A stretch of DNA of 64,000 nucleotides, taken from positions 992,001 to 1,056,000 of the forward strand of contig OX393557.1 in the NCBI GenBank assembly GCA_947650365.1, written 5' to 3'. The notes below the pieces were generated by a model. It had not been told where the DNA came from. It searched no databases and saw only the letters and a list, made by a program, of their open reading frames with translations. The translations under genes and the position numbers were made by a program. Each line of letters opens with the position of its first letter. Within the stretch, counting starts at the first letter, position 1. The stretch is from Chamaelirium japonicum (lineage: Eukaryota; Streptophyta; Magnoliopsida; Liliales; Melanthiaceae). Positions 25,501 to 36,534 of this stretch are shown piece after piece.

Positions 25501-26146
25501 CGTGGGGGATGATTCTCGTGCCGACCCGAGGACTACACCCAACCAGTTAATCAATTTGATCGTCAGTTCAAGCGTTGGGTTTTTAGACTTGGGTGTTGAA
25601 GTAGCTGAGTGTTTGTGGACTTAGATTTAGATTTAGAAGTGATTGAAAGACATGAAGTTGACATGAGATGTGATCTCGGAGTTCAGTCGAAGCCTACATC
25701 TCCGTGCTATATGGTGCAACCTGAATTCACTAACACTTGAACTGCTGTGATCTTGATATGCTGAGTATCACTTGTCTTAGAAGAGAGAGGCATGAGTTCT
25801 GGTTTCCAAAGTCCGATTCAGATATCAGATTATAGATCTGGAATATTCAGTTGGTCTGCTATTTATAGAGGTTTGGGAAAATATCCTGGGCCCGGGGAGA
25901 TTTCTGCAGGCACTTTGACAAGCTCCAGGTAGGGCCGGTAGGCCCCGTTGTCCTCTTTACAGACCACAGGCAGGGCTAGTGGGTCCCGTCATCATCTTTG
26001 TGGACCCCAAGGCAGGGCTAGTAGTCCACGTCATCATCTCACTGGACCTCTAGGCAAGGCTAGTGGGTCCCGTCATCGTCTCTGTGGACCCCCAGGCAGG
26101 GCTAGTGGGTTCCGTCTTTAGGCATTGGCCAAATTTTGAACCCACA
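25501..26146 (-). repeat. 5' LTR of the Tat element
   Basis: 646 bp, homologous to 13441-13972, ending AACCCACA followed by the TSD GACTC. A TATTTATAG box near 25860 is a plausible promoter element. The GGGCTAGTGGGTCCCGT minisatellite recurs at about 25930-26115. Confidence 0.93.
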
Positions 26147-26151
26147 GACTC

Positions 26152-28519
26152 CAAAGAGGATGGAGTGCCAGGTCCGGACGGCTTCCCAATTGGGTTCTAC
26201 CAGTGGCTCTGGCCACCATCAAGGGAGCTCTTTGTTGGATGTTGGCTGATTTTTTCCGTGGTACCTCCCGCGTCAATTATTTGAATTATTCTTGTGTTGT
26301 TCTAATTCCGAAGGAGGGTGTGGAATCCATTCGCGCACGCCCCATTAGTCTTGCTAACTGCCTGTACAAGATTTTTATGAAGGTTCTAGCTAACAGGATG
26401 GCTCATCATATTGGAACTGTAGTCTCCCCATCGCAATCGGCCTTTATTAAGGTCCGGATGATTCTTGACAGTGTGACTGCCGCACAGGAGACGATCTTCC
26501 ATCTGCGGGAAACGAATGAGGAAGGCCTTCTACTGAAAATAGACTTCGAACGGGTGTTCAACCAGATTAGATGAGACTTCCTTCTGGAACTGATACGAGC
26601 GAAGGGTTTCACGGTCAGATGGCTAACCTAGATCAAAGTAATCCTGTCGTTGTCTAAGATTTCCTGTCTCATCAACGACACCCAAGGAAAGGAATTCAAG
26701 GTGTACAAGGGCCTCAAACAGGGATGCCCTCTCTCCCCATACCTGTTCATCCTGGTGGTGGATGTGTTTAATGCTATGATCAAGAGAGCGAATTTCGTGG
26801 GGATAGTGGTATTGGTGCATCAGGCTGGACGACCTCTAACCTTCACCATGCTGATGATTCTCTATTATTTTCAGAGGCTTGCCCTTTCCAGTTGGTGTCG
26901 CTGAAGGTTCTGTTATACGGTCTGGAGTTCGTTTCGAGACTTAAGATAAACTTTCAGAAAAGTAATATGTATTGCATAGGGAGTGCTGATGCGTTGGGGA
27001 CTGGCTTTGCTCGACTATTGAACTGAAGAGAAGCTTTGTCTCCCGATGAAGTATCTCGGGATCCCAATCAGCGATAAATCTTTGAAGAGCGAGGATTGGG
27101 AGAAACTCATCCAAAGGATGGAGAGGAGGCTGGAAGGTTGGCAGAGGAAGTTCCTTTTGTTAGGAGAGAGACTGGTTCTTGTCAATGTTGTGCTTTTGTC
27201 TATCCCCTACTACTATTTGAATTATTTCTACTTTTCGTCCTGGGTTATTGAGAGGATCGACCAGATTCATAGGTCTTTCCTATGGCGAGGTGTTGGGAAC
27301 ACAAGCGGTGCATATAACCTCATGCGCTGGGACCAAGTATGTCTACCAAAGGCGTTCAGCGGTTTGGGGGTACTTGATCTCCGATGCTTCAATATCTCTA
27401 TGCTTGGAAAATGGTGGTGGTGCCTACAGAACGAGGGGGGGGGGGGGGGGAATGATCCTGGAGGCAAATTATCTTGGCCAAATACTTTAGAAGATTCTCC
27501 CCAATCCACTCAAGGGGGAGGACCTCGGGACGGATTTCGCACTTCTGGAGATGCATCCTTAAGGTAAAGGGCTTTTACAAACCGAGCTGCAGTGTTACTC
27601 TCGGAGATGGTAGGAACGTGCGCTTTTGGGAGGATGTGTGGATCGGCAACTGTTCCCTCGAGATCATTTTTCGGGATTTATTCGACCTAGCACGTCATCC
27701 TGGGGCTTCAATCAGATCTCTGGTGCGGGTGGCGTCGAATACCAACCATTGGAAGATCAACTTCCTCACCCCTCTCTCGCCAGCCCTACATTCTCAACTG
27801 TCGGATTTAAAACAGATCCTGTCCACGGTTTTGTTTTCCCACATGACGGATGGGGTAAAATGGAAATGGCACTCGTTAGGAGTCTTCATGGTGAAATCGT
27901 TTTACAAGAACCTTCTACCGCCGGTGGAGAAGTTTGTCTTCAAAATCGATTTGGAGAACAAAGGCTCCGGCTAAGGTGAAAATCTTCTCGCTGTTAGTAT
28001 CGAGAAATAAGATCCTGACCAAGGTCAACCTGATGAAGAGACACAACCCGCACGTCGCAGACTCTTCCTGCACTTTTTGTGGATTGGCGGATAAGTCCCC
28101 TTCCCAACTACTACTTGGGTGTCCTACAACAAAGAGACTTTGGGTCCACTTCGAAGGAGTCTGTGACATCACCTCTCACCTGCGAAACCTATGTGCACTT
28201 TGGCATGCGTGGAGGCGTCGGGAGGTTAAGAAGGAGTATCACAAGGCTTGGGACATCCTCGTCATGACTATTCTATGGGTCCTTTGGTTAGAACGGAACA
28301 GACAAATCTTCAATGGCAAGTTGGCCAGCGATGAAGAACTTAGACGGTCAGTGGTTGCAACCTTCAAGATTTGGATAGTCCCTTGGCCGGAATCCTTTTC
28401 GGTGAAGACAACTGATTTTTGTAACTGTATTGTTTTATGATTAGTTTTTTAATATAACCGGTTGGGGGCTGCCTAACCCTCCCTCCTATAGGAGGGGTTC
28501 TCAAAAAAAAGAAAAAAAT
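26152..28519 (+). mobile_element. L1-type LINE, right part (RT, C-terminal zinc finger, poly(A) tail)
   Basis: It continues the LINE interrupted at 13440. RT blocks are DGVPGPDGFPIGFYQWLW (26155), RPISLANCLYKIFMKVLANRM (26340), SQSAFIK (26435), GLKQGCPLSPYLFILVVD (26710) and HADDSLLFSEACPF near 26845 (the F/Y-ADD catalytic box, here HADD). Next are KYLGIPISDKSLK (27049) and LGKWWW (27405). The cysteine-rich C-terminal reverse-transcriptase zinc-binding domain (CTFCGLADKSPSQLLLGCPTTKRLW) is near 28070-28145, then LWLERNRQIFNGK (28280). Frame changes occur near 26280, 26830 and 27450, and stops at 26572 and 26628 replace Trp codons. The 3' end has a short A-rich tail (28504-28519). No TSD around the whole LINE could be matched. 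Confidence 0.92.
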
Positions 28520-28990
28520 ACAATGGCTAAGGCATTGCCTTCAATGCCCGCAAGGAATTGGGGTGCTTGCTCTAGCAAATATTTATGATGAGGTAGACCC
28601 TGAGTCTATCGACCCCCCCTTTCTCCACTGTCATCAGGTCCTGCCGTTACGGCATAAGATCTTTGTTGCTTTTCCACCTATTCTCACCTCCATTAACCAC
28701 CTTTGGTGATCGTGGCGCGTCATGAAACTGACTTAATGGGACATGCAGGAGTGTTACCAGCTTGTTATGGAGCCTCTGGCTTGAGAGGAACGCACAACTC
28801 TTCAGAAATCAGTGCCAACCTTCGGATGGGGAGAAGTATAGCTATTTGATCGCCGGTCATCATCATCATCCTCAAAGTCTTATCCCATCAAAATGGAGTC
28901 AACAACAAGAAAGATTGACTAGCCATCAACCTGATGACAACCCTCCAAGATTGTTTTCGATATTAACTTCCAAAAAACTTAATTGATCAG
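28520..28990 (+). mobile_element. fragment of a second LINE (C-terminal end)
   Basis: Immediately beyond the poly(A) of the first LINE. The peptide LWSLWLERNAQLFRNQ (28765-28812) matches the conserved end of plant L1 ORF2, and the preceding DNA (LPPLTTFGDRGAS-like) is decayed. It ends in the CAT-run plus TTATCCCATC repeat (28855-28960) also seen at 11646. Confidence 0.6.
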
Positions 28991-29270
28991 ATGATAATAA
29001 TATGTGTCAGAAGGAAACAAACATAAGGAGCTGAAGATAATTGCCTCATAAATTACAATCCCATTTAATTGTTGACTTGGACTACATAAATAGCCTGGAT
29101 TTATTGAACATGGTTAAAATGGTTAAAAGGGATTCAAACATCAAGCTAGGCAGCTCTTTCTGGTGAGTATATTCACCTTCATATGGAGAGAGGATCATTG
29201 GGCACATTGAACTTGAAGAAGAAGATGTCCGCATCTTGCACTACATACAGTCTTTCCCTCCTGCCTGTAC

Positions 29271-29415
29271 TGTTGAGCGGGTGTTATTCCCACATCGGTA
29301 ATGGGAGCGGGTGATGGGCCACTTATATACCCGCCTTGGCCCTAACCTTACAAGCCGGTTTTGTGAGGAGATGGGTATCCAAGGCTCTAGGGTTCGTGAC
29401 ATGCATTTTTTAACA
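29271..29415. mobile_element. solo LTR inside the OLA1 pseudogene's last exon
   Basis: 145 bp, + strand TGTTGAGCGGG...TTTTTTAACA, with a TTCCCACATCGG motif and an ACTTATATACCCGCC TATA-like stretch typical of short plant LTRs. It separates the intron acceptor at 29418-29419 from the YRQEGK part of the exon. Flanking 5-mers do not match cleanly, although GCCTGT occurs on both sides. Confidence 0.65.
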
Positions 29416-29631
29416 GCCTGTGGAAATAGGAGGAAAAAAAAGGAGGTAAAAAGGAACTGAATTGATGTTTTACCCACCTTTGAAAGGAATATAACGAGGA
29501 ATCAACCGATGGCACAAACACAGTCAACTAACTAAATAAGCACTGAGCATGAATGAGCCCAGGTTAACATGGCGGTTTACCTTCACTGCTGCTTCGGTGC
29601 CTTCTTCTTTTATATCATCTAACTTCATAAC

Positions 29632-30141
29632 CTGAAGCGAAAACACACAAAAAGCAAAAACACACAAAAAGAAAAAACACACATTATCCCCGTAAATCAC
29701 CAAATCATAAGCCATGCCCATACTAGATGCATGCATGGCAAATGAATTTACAACATTTTAAGTGAACCACATTACATGCCAATTGAATCAAAGATTTGAT
29801 AGAGACCTATGCCTTCACTGTAAGCATTAACGGTCGTTAAAATGAGAAGAACGAGGCATGGCATAGTCAAAAGAATCATGATGAGGAACAAGACCACATA
29901 GGGTGTAAAGCAGTGGCGACACAAGTTGCAATACAACCATTGGTTTGTTGCAGAAGGGCGAGAGAGGAACAAGCATATGCATACCTAACCCCTCTTATGA
30001 CTTTCTTCACAATCGCAAGTATCGTACCATTGTCGGAACTTATCATCAACCCCAAGCAAATGATTTCCCCAGTAGCAAAGAGTTAAATTCAATCATGATC
30101 AGTGGCAAACAAGATATGGGTCTTGATTGGAACACGGTTAT
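29632..30141. other. intron of the OLA1 pseudogene, left part
   Basis: No element recognised. A hydrophobic frame at 29772-29972 (- strand) has no family resemblance and is probably chance. Confidence 0.4.
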
Positions 30142-30477
30142 TGTTGACGGATAGTCCCACATTGGTGAGAGAGGCACCCATCACCCGCTTAATATACACC
30201 CTGTGGACCTCGCCTTACGACCCGCGTTTTGGGGTGTGAGGGTATCCAACATGGTATCAGAGCTAGGGTTCATTGTCTCCTACTCCGAGTGTTCCCCACT
30301 GATTGTGCCTTGCCACGCGTGCTTCACGTAGGAGGATCCTTGCCACGCTGCTCTGCGTGAGGGGGAGTGTTGACGGATAGTCCCACATCGATGAGGGAGG
30401 CACCCTTCACCCGCTTAATATACCCCCTATGGACCTTCCCTTACGACCCAAGTTTTGGGATGTGAGGGTATCCAACA
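30142..30477 (+). mobile_element. TRIM (miniature LTR retrotransposon)
   Basis: Only 336 bp. Two 110-bp LTRs (30142-30251 and 30368-30477, TGTTGACGG...TATCCAACA) flank a 116-bp interior. The interior starts with a Met-tRNA primer-binding site TGGTATCAGAGC (30252) and ends with the purine tract GAGGGGGAG. The LTRs differ at about 11 of 110 sites by hand count. Flanks are GTTAT and ATTAT, a 4/5 match to a TSD. There is no coding capacity, as expected for the family. Structurally complete. Confidence 0.92.
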
Positions 30478-31639
30478 ATTATTTCTATATGAAAGACAAA
30501 AGGAAAGAAAAAGATGCCCTAACCAAAAAGTGCTGACTTCAATTGACGTTTTCACCAAGCACACATTTTCACTTTTCACTTTCATCTAATAATCTCAAAA
30601 AAACCCTTCCTTTCAAATATGCCTATTGTGTACTTCATAAACCATTTTATTTTATTAAGTTAAGCATTATTTCAACATAGCTGTAAGAGTAAATTTGAGT
30701 AAATTTTCATTTTCAAGTGCAAATTTTAAATTTCGTACTTGCTTTGAGGAAGTGGAGTACAAGTGTATCAGGAGATTGTGGGGAGATTCGTCTATGATTC
30801 GTTGAAAGATTACAACAAGTTTAGAAAGAAGACAAGAAGAGAGTTTTGCGGTCTTTGATCCTTCTAGGTTTCGCATGTGATCATCTAGGGGCTTTGCTTT
30901 ACTCTTCTTCTTCTTGTTTCTTCACTCATTCTTCGCTCGTTCTTCGATTCCTTCCTTGATCTTAGTTCTTCATCTTCGATCTTCAATCTTTTGATTTGCT
31001 TCGATCTTCGATTCTTCGTCCCCAGAATTTCTTGGAGTTTTGAAGAATTTTAGGTCGAAGCCTTATCGATCATTCTTGTGTATTGAAGAACCAACTTTAC
31101 AGACTTTTCTTGTATCTAAAAAAACTAACCTTTTTTTTTCTTTATTTCTACTCCTTTTATAAGGGCCAGGGTAGTTATTGTTGGCAATAACTATCCCAAA
31201 TGGTTAAAGAAATATTCAAGTGGTTTTCACAACTCCTTAGATGGTTGGAATAACATCAAAGTGGTTTTCGTAACTCCCTTGGATGGTTGGAATAAACTCC
31301 AAGTGGTTTTTATAACTCCATTGGTGGTTATCCATTTGAATTTCAAACTTCTTCCTCCATTTTTTTTAGAATAGAGATAGTTATGTAGTTATTTGAGTGA
31401 ACCGGTTTGGCTTGATCGACTTGTGGTTCGGGTGTTGAATCCGAATCGAATCACTGTGACTTGAACCTGACGATGTTGACTCGTAATCCGGTTGTCTTTC
31501 TGACTTGATGGATCGAGTGAGTCCATTGGTCCCGGTGTAAACTCCCTTGTAGAAGCTTGCACTTGGGTTGCCTTCAGCCTTGTATGTCGGCATATCGAAG
31601 GGTGCACATCTCTAAGTGTCATCTATTGACTCAGAGATA
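30478..31639. other. unassigned repeat-like DNA
   Basis: Contains a CTTCTT/TTCTTCG-rich stretch (30900-31020) and about three copies of a 42-bp tandem unit with AAGTGGTTTTC and GGATGGTTGGAATAA (31217-31333). No coding region recognised. It may be old LTR sequence. Confidence 0.5.
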
Positions 31640-32660
31640 GCTTTAGGATGGTGAAGACGAGGTATTTCTTACTTATTTCTCCATCTTCCAGACTAGGTCA
31701 ATTTTCAAGTCTACTGACTTCATGGTTTTCCAGACTTAGAATATTTTTAAATCTTATTTGGCATATGGTCTTTGGGAGTAAGAATATTTTTAAGTCCTAT
31801 CAGGCATATGGTCTTCAGAAAAATATCTCTTTCTTTCCTTTCCTTTCTTTCTTTTCTTGGCACCAAGGTCTTCCAGACTTAGCCAAATCTTGATGTCTCC
31901 CGGGCTTAGCAAAGTTTTCCAGACTTAGCCAAATTTGGAGTTTTCGGGATTGATGTGCTTCTAAGTCTTAGAATATTTCAAGGTTGTTCGACTAATGGTC
32001 TCCTAGATTTAGAACATTTTCAAGTCTGTCAAACTTATGGTCTTCCATACTTCGAATTTTTTTCTCTTTCCTTTCTTTCTTTCTTTTCTTTTTGTTTCTT
32101 TTCTTTCTTTCTTCTCTCTCTCTCTCTATCTTTCTTTCTTCTCTTCCTCTTTCATTCTCCTTTCTTTTCTTTTCGTTTTTTTCTCTTCTTTTCCTCTTTC
32201 TTTCTCCTTTCTTTTCTTTTCGTTTTTTTCTTTTTCTCCATGGCCGGCCCTGAGGCAAAGGCTTGGCCAGCCTTGCGGTGTGCCTGGTCGGCTCTGGGCT
32301 TGGCCTGGCCGGCTCTGGGTCTTGCTTCCTTCTTTCTTTCTTTCTCTTTCTTTCTTTTCTTCTTTCTTCTTTGAAATTTTCGAGTCTTTGGTACTTAGTC
32401 AAATTTGGAACCTTCGGTCTTGACGATATTCTTGGATGAACTTTTGATGTCTCCCGGTCCCGATTTTAGTAAATTTTCGATACGTAGCCAAATTTGAAGC
32501 CTTCGGGCTTGACGAGATCCTAGTAGAATTTTGATGGCTACAGAGTCCTCGGGCTTGAGGAGACTCTAAGTCTTCTAGACTTAATCAATTTTCAAGTCTT
32601 ACAAACTTAGCCAAATTTCCAAGTCCTCAAAACTAAGCTAAATTTTGATGTGTACGATAG
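31640..32660. repeat. degenerate minisatellite with an embedded CT-rich tract
   Basis: A loosely repeated unit of about 25-35 bp built on TCTTCCAGACTTAGCCAAAT and TTTTCAAGTCT, from about 31680 to 32650. It is interrupted by an almost pure TTTC/TCTC tract at 32050-32370. Non-coding. Confidence 0.7.
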
Positions 32661-33629
32661 CAAAGTTCTTTCGAAAATGGCATAAAATCCTTATAAAGTT
32701 GAGTTACACTCAACAAAATAAATAATATAATGCAAAAAAACTAAGAGCTCTACAATTTCACAAACCACAAGCTTTATGTATGTTCTTCCATCTCTCCATT
32801 TATTTATATTTTAAATTGAGTTTTTCCCTCAAAATGGATACCAACATTGAAGTATTACGGAAACAGGACCACTTTGCCTTTAACATTACTTTTCTAGCCT
32901 CTGTCACGTGCAAACCTGCTCACACGCTTATATCTAGATAAGTATGCTAATTTTACCCTTTGCAAAGTAAAACACGGGAAAAATGTTGAGCTACTTAAAA
33001 AAACTTTATCCTAACCCATTGCCTCCTTTTGTATTTTCGTTGCCATCTCCCTTGCTTCACCAAAGGTCGTCGGCACTCGGCACCCACCCAAAAGTTAAAT
33101 CGACACAAGTCTGCTTTCCCCATTGCTTCGCGGAAAATTACTGAAAACCCTAACACTTATGTTCTTCGTTGTGCTCCCCCCTTCTTGGGCTCGCCCATCA
33201 TCTTCTCCCTCGCTTTGACAGAGGTCGCTAAGAGTTTGCTTTCCTTGTTAAATCGTCAAACGTTACACGCAAGGCCTTTTGTTCATCCGTTTCTGGTTTT
33301 GTAGCAAGGTTGATAGGGTTCCAACGACTTCCACGTTTCGCGGCGAGTACTTGGAAGAAAGGAGAAACACATAGAGGAAAGCAAGTGGTGGGATTTCCAG
33401 TAACCTTCAGTGAAGCAACATGGAGAGCAAACTCCGGGCAATTTAACCTATGTGTGGGTTTTGGTAGCCTTTGGCAAGATTTCACAACAAGGTTGGTGGG
33501 GTTTCGGCGACCTTCGACGATTTAACGAATAAAGCAAACTCCTAGAAACCTCCAGTGAAGTAAACAAAAAGATAACTAGCACGCGGAAAAAAAGTTTGTT
33601 TTGAGCTTTAATGCTGCTGTACAAAGAAG
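32661..33629. other. unassigned DNA in the large intron of the OLA1 pseudogene
   Basis: No motif-bearing frame. Related phrases such as GTTTCGGCGACCTTCGACGA and CAACGACTTCCACGTTTCG around 33040-33520 suggest internal, decayed repeats. Confidence 0.4.
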
Positions 33630-34265
33630 TAGGGCTGCAACTCGGATGGGTTGGCTCGGGTTGGGGGTCAACCCAAACCCAACCCGAGTACTAAAACCCC
33701 CAACCCTAACCCAACCCAGCCCAACCTCTAGCCCGAGATGCCCAGCCCAATCTGAACCCAAGCAAAAATTTCTATGCTCGGGTTAGCCCAAGTTGGTAGG
33801 ACAGCTCGTGTTGTGCAGGTTCGGGTATACTTACTGTTTAAAATTTTACCATTAGAAGATCAAAATCTAAAAAAAACTTATATTTGCTAACACTACCATA
33901 CAACTTTTTTTGTACTTCTATTCATGCAATTTACTAGATCATTAGATAATGTCTTCATTTGATAAGCAAGAGCAAATAAATAATATGAGACTGGTTGAAA
34001 AGGATGAATATGACTATGACGCCTCAACATATGAGTACTCGGGATGGTTGTGATTGTTACTTATATATCACAGACTCATAGATATACATGAGTACTCGGG
34101 TTAGGGTTGGGTCGGGTTGCCCGACCCCTCAACCCGAGCCCAACCCAAATTCAACTCGAGTTGTATTTTTTCAACCCTAACCCAACCCAATATTCAAATA
34201 CATCAACCCAAACCCACCCAAAATTCGGGTTGGGCTCGGGTCCAACCCGCCCAATTGCAGCCCTA
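33630..34265. mobile_element. non-autonomous hAT element, copy 2
   Basis: 636 bp with ends TAGGGCTGCAACTCGG and, inverted on the right, TAGGGCTGCAATTGGG. It has CCCAACCC/GGGTTGGG-rich subterminal regions. A perfect 8-bp TSD CAAAGAAG lies at 33622-33629 and 34266-34273. Same family as 9410-10030. Confidence 0.95.
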
Positions 34266-34754
34266 CAAAGAAGGGTACCTCAATGTGGGGAAGATGGCGG
34301 CCGGAAATAGAGGAAGATGGCTGTTTTACATTTTAAAATAGGTTTGCCCATGAAGATGGCATCCTATGTTCAATGGTTTTAGAGCAGCAAACCCAAGATG
34401 GGGGCCATTTGGAAAAAAAACCTCCTTTAAATTTCTATGGAGCAGGAAATTCTTATCATAATATTGATCAAGGGTGACTGGTAGCAGGGATTAAAAAGAA
34501 AAGGAGGTTTATCCTCAGGCGAACATACACATTCCTATCCAAATCAAGTTAGAGCAACAGACCCAAGAACACACTACTCATTTGAATAAAAAGATACCTT
34601 ATCACTAAACTCATCCATTATTTCCTTAAGTCTCTCACACACAACCCAATCTTTGAACAATAAAATCATAATCACCAAACTGCAGTAGCAAATTTTGGCC
34701 TAGAGAAACAATGAAAGTTCATATGTATGATGGCAAAGTAAGGAGCATAACTAC
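34266..34754. other. unassigned intron sequence next to an OLA1 exon
   Basis: A/T-rich, no element recognised. The exon donor (GT on the - strand) is at 34753-34754. Confidence 0.4.
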
Positions 34755-34847
34755 CTCAGCACATATTAAACTTCTTTTGAAATCAGAGTAAATGGCACCT
34801 GCAGCTTGAGGAGCCTTTGTCTGTCGGCGGATCTACCAGCATTTTAC

Positions 34848-35274
34848 CTGTGATTGCCAATCATTTGTTGCATCAGCAGTCATTCAGGTGACCAATTGTT
34901 TAAAATATGCAGTGGAAGGCTTGTAGATATCATGCAAATCACAAGGTAAGAAGCACCCCAAAAAACAGTATCATTGATGATGTATGCATTATAGCGACAA
35001 GCCACTTTAATATCTTATTTTGCAAAAGGGTACCAATCGGATTCAATATCTAGCTGAACATTCGGTTTCAAAGTGGATGTTCTCCTCGTGTATATTCCTT
35101 GTTGAGAACACCACACACAAACAGTATATCAGAGGGTTCAGAGCACTCCCTAACCACTTTAATGCTCGAATTTTATAGCTCATCAGATTATGCCAAGCCA
35201 CTTTGAGGTTATACATACCTCTCAGTGAATGGTACGATACATAGAAAAACTCAAGTATTGTCTGACGATGATGA
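34848..35274. other. unassigned DNA upstream of the visible OLA1 exons
   Basis: I searched the - strand for the preceding OLA1 exon (YFFTAGPDE) and did not find it. Nothing else is recognised. Confidence 0.4.
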
Positions 35275-36265
35275 CAGTGGCGGACCCAGAAACTATAAAG
35301 TTAAAATTTTGGAGGGGCCATCTGTGAACTATTTTAAAAATTTTCAAAGGCTCATAAAGGAAGACCCCATGCCCTTTTCATTTTTTCAATTTTTTTTTGG
35401 GAGAGGTGTGTGTGTGTGTGTGTGGAGGCATAGTGATGTGAAACAATGCATGCAAAATAGGAGATCGATCACTTAATCATTCGAGCAATGTTTCACTATT
35501 AATTGTGAGCGTCAGGTAGGAGGTTTAATTCAAACTTGTAACATGGAATAATGGATTTAACAAAAAAAAATACTAGCACGAGCACACGTTGGTTCCAATC
35601 TCGAGAATTTAAATGATAATGCTTAAATTATGTGGCTATGGTCCCAATCGCAATATCAGGATCAATGAGCTTACCGGCATGTGGAACGCTCAACTCACGA
35701 ATGGTGGACAGCAGGTAGCACATATAAAATAATAAAGACTTGATTACTGGTGTTATTCGATAATAACCAACCGGGAAGAAAACTCACCTACTGAGGATCA
35801 CGCTTGGCCTCAAGAACAAGAATCGAAGTGGAAATCTGAAAATGGCGATCAAATATCCGGAAAGACATCAGCATCCTCAATTCAATCGTGATCAGCGTCC
35901 GGGTCAGCCAAGCAATCGTGCCGGGTCGTCGAGGAGAGCGAATTGAGAAGGGGCCGGCGAGCAGTGATCAAATGCCTCCAAGGTCGGAGGAGGGGAACCC
36001 GAGAAGGTGAGGGGCGGGATACGAGTTGGTGGTCGCTGTGAGGCAGGGGGAGGGAAAGAAGGGGTTGGGTCGAGTGGCTACGGGGCGGTTTGCAGAGGAG
36101 GGAGGGAAGAGGGAGGGGCACGGGGGTGGACAGGCGGTATGGGCTGGGGGAGAAGGGCGCGGGGGTGCGGGGAGGGAGGCTAGAGGGGCCTGCTGTGGGG
36201 TTGGCGCGGGAAAGCAGGGAGGAGGCTGGCGGCAGGGGTTTGGTAGGAGGGGGCCGTGAAGGAGG

Positions 36266-36437
36266 TGTTAGATGGATAGAGGTAGAGATTTGGGAGTAAA
36301 GGATCTTGGATTTACTCATTGGGGCAAATGCCCTATATATCACTATACAAAGGATGGGGTTACCAAAGGGTGAGCATACCCAAAAGAGACTAAAAGAGAC
36401 TATACAAGAATTAAGAATGAATCTACACACTCTAACA
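36266..36437 (-). repeat. 3' LTR of the copia element
   Basis: 172 bp, ends TGTTAG/CTAACA. Followed on its right by a run of C (- strand purine tract) at 36438-36444. Confidence 0.95.
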
Positions 36438-36534
36438 CCCCCCCTCAAACTCAAGGTGGATCATACACCAAGAGTTTGCCAAGGAAATATCGAAAACGCT
36501 GAATTGTGTGTGTCTTCGTAAAGAAGTCTGCAAG

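Larger units (their letters stand above)
13441..26146 (-). mobile_element. Tat-lineage Ty3/gypsy retrotransposon with extra antisense gene, inserted in the LINE
   Basis: LTRs lie at 25501-26146 (5') and 13441-13972 (3'), TGTGGGGGATG...AACCCACA on the + strand. A perfect 5-bp TSD GACTC lies at 13436-13440 and 26147-26151. The primer-binding site next to the 5' LTR reads TGGCACCGTCTGTGGGA, close to the tRNA-Arg type used by plant Tat elements. On the - strand the order is gag, protease, RT, two RNase H domains, integrase. A gene on the opposite strand and tandem repeats fill the space between integrase and the 3' LTR, which is the known layout of Tat elements. The LTRs differ at roughly 10 percent of sites over the shared 250 bp I compared, so the insertion is a few million years old at a rate of 1.3e-8 per site per year. 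The coding parts are broken many times. It is a fossil. Confidence 0.93.
29179..34847 (-). pseudogene. Obg-like ATPase 1 (YchF/OLA1) pseudogene, last three exons
   Basis: OLA1 is a cytosolic TRAFAC-class ATPase linked to ribosomes and stress responses. Three exons were read on the - strand. 34847-34755 gives VKCW, stop, IRRQTKAPQAAGAIYSDF, then LICAE. 29631-29581 gives VMKLDDIKEEGTEAAVK. The last exon gives YRQEGKT, then YVVQDADIFFFKFNVPNDP, ending at the TGA at 29179. These match the C-terminal TGS-like domain of OLA1 (TKAPQAAG and FFKFN are signatures). Splice sites AG/GT are intact. Three lesions show it is dead: a TAG in place of the Gln after KCW (34833-34835), one extra base between the Thr and Tyr codons of the last exon near 29250, and a 145-bp LTR inserted in that exon. 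About 300 N-terminal residues are not found. Introns are retained, so it is not a processed copy. Confidence 0.85.

Noticed and set aside
29772-29972. Hydrophobic 66-residue frame on the - strand, possible membrane protein
   Set aside because: No family resemblance, no splice support, lies in an intron of the OLA1 pseudogene.
30142-30477. Cassandra-type TRIM carrying a 5S rRNA-like promoter
   Set aside because: I saw no 5S rRNA A-box or C-box sequence in the 110-bp LTRs, so it is an ordinary TRIM.
31955-32423. Phe/Ser-rich and Lys/Glu-rich open frames on both strands
   Set aside because: By-products of a TTTC/TCTC microsatellite.
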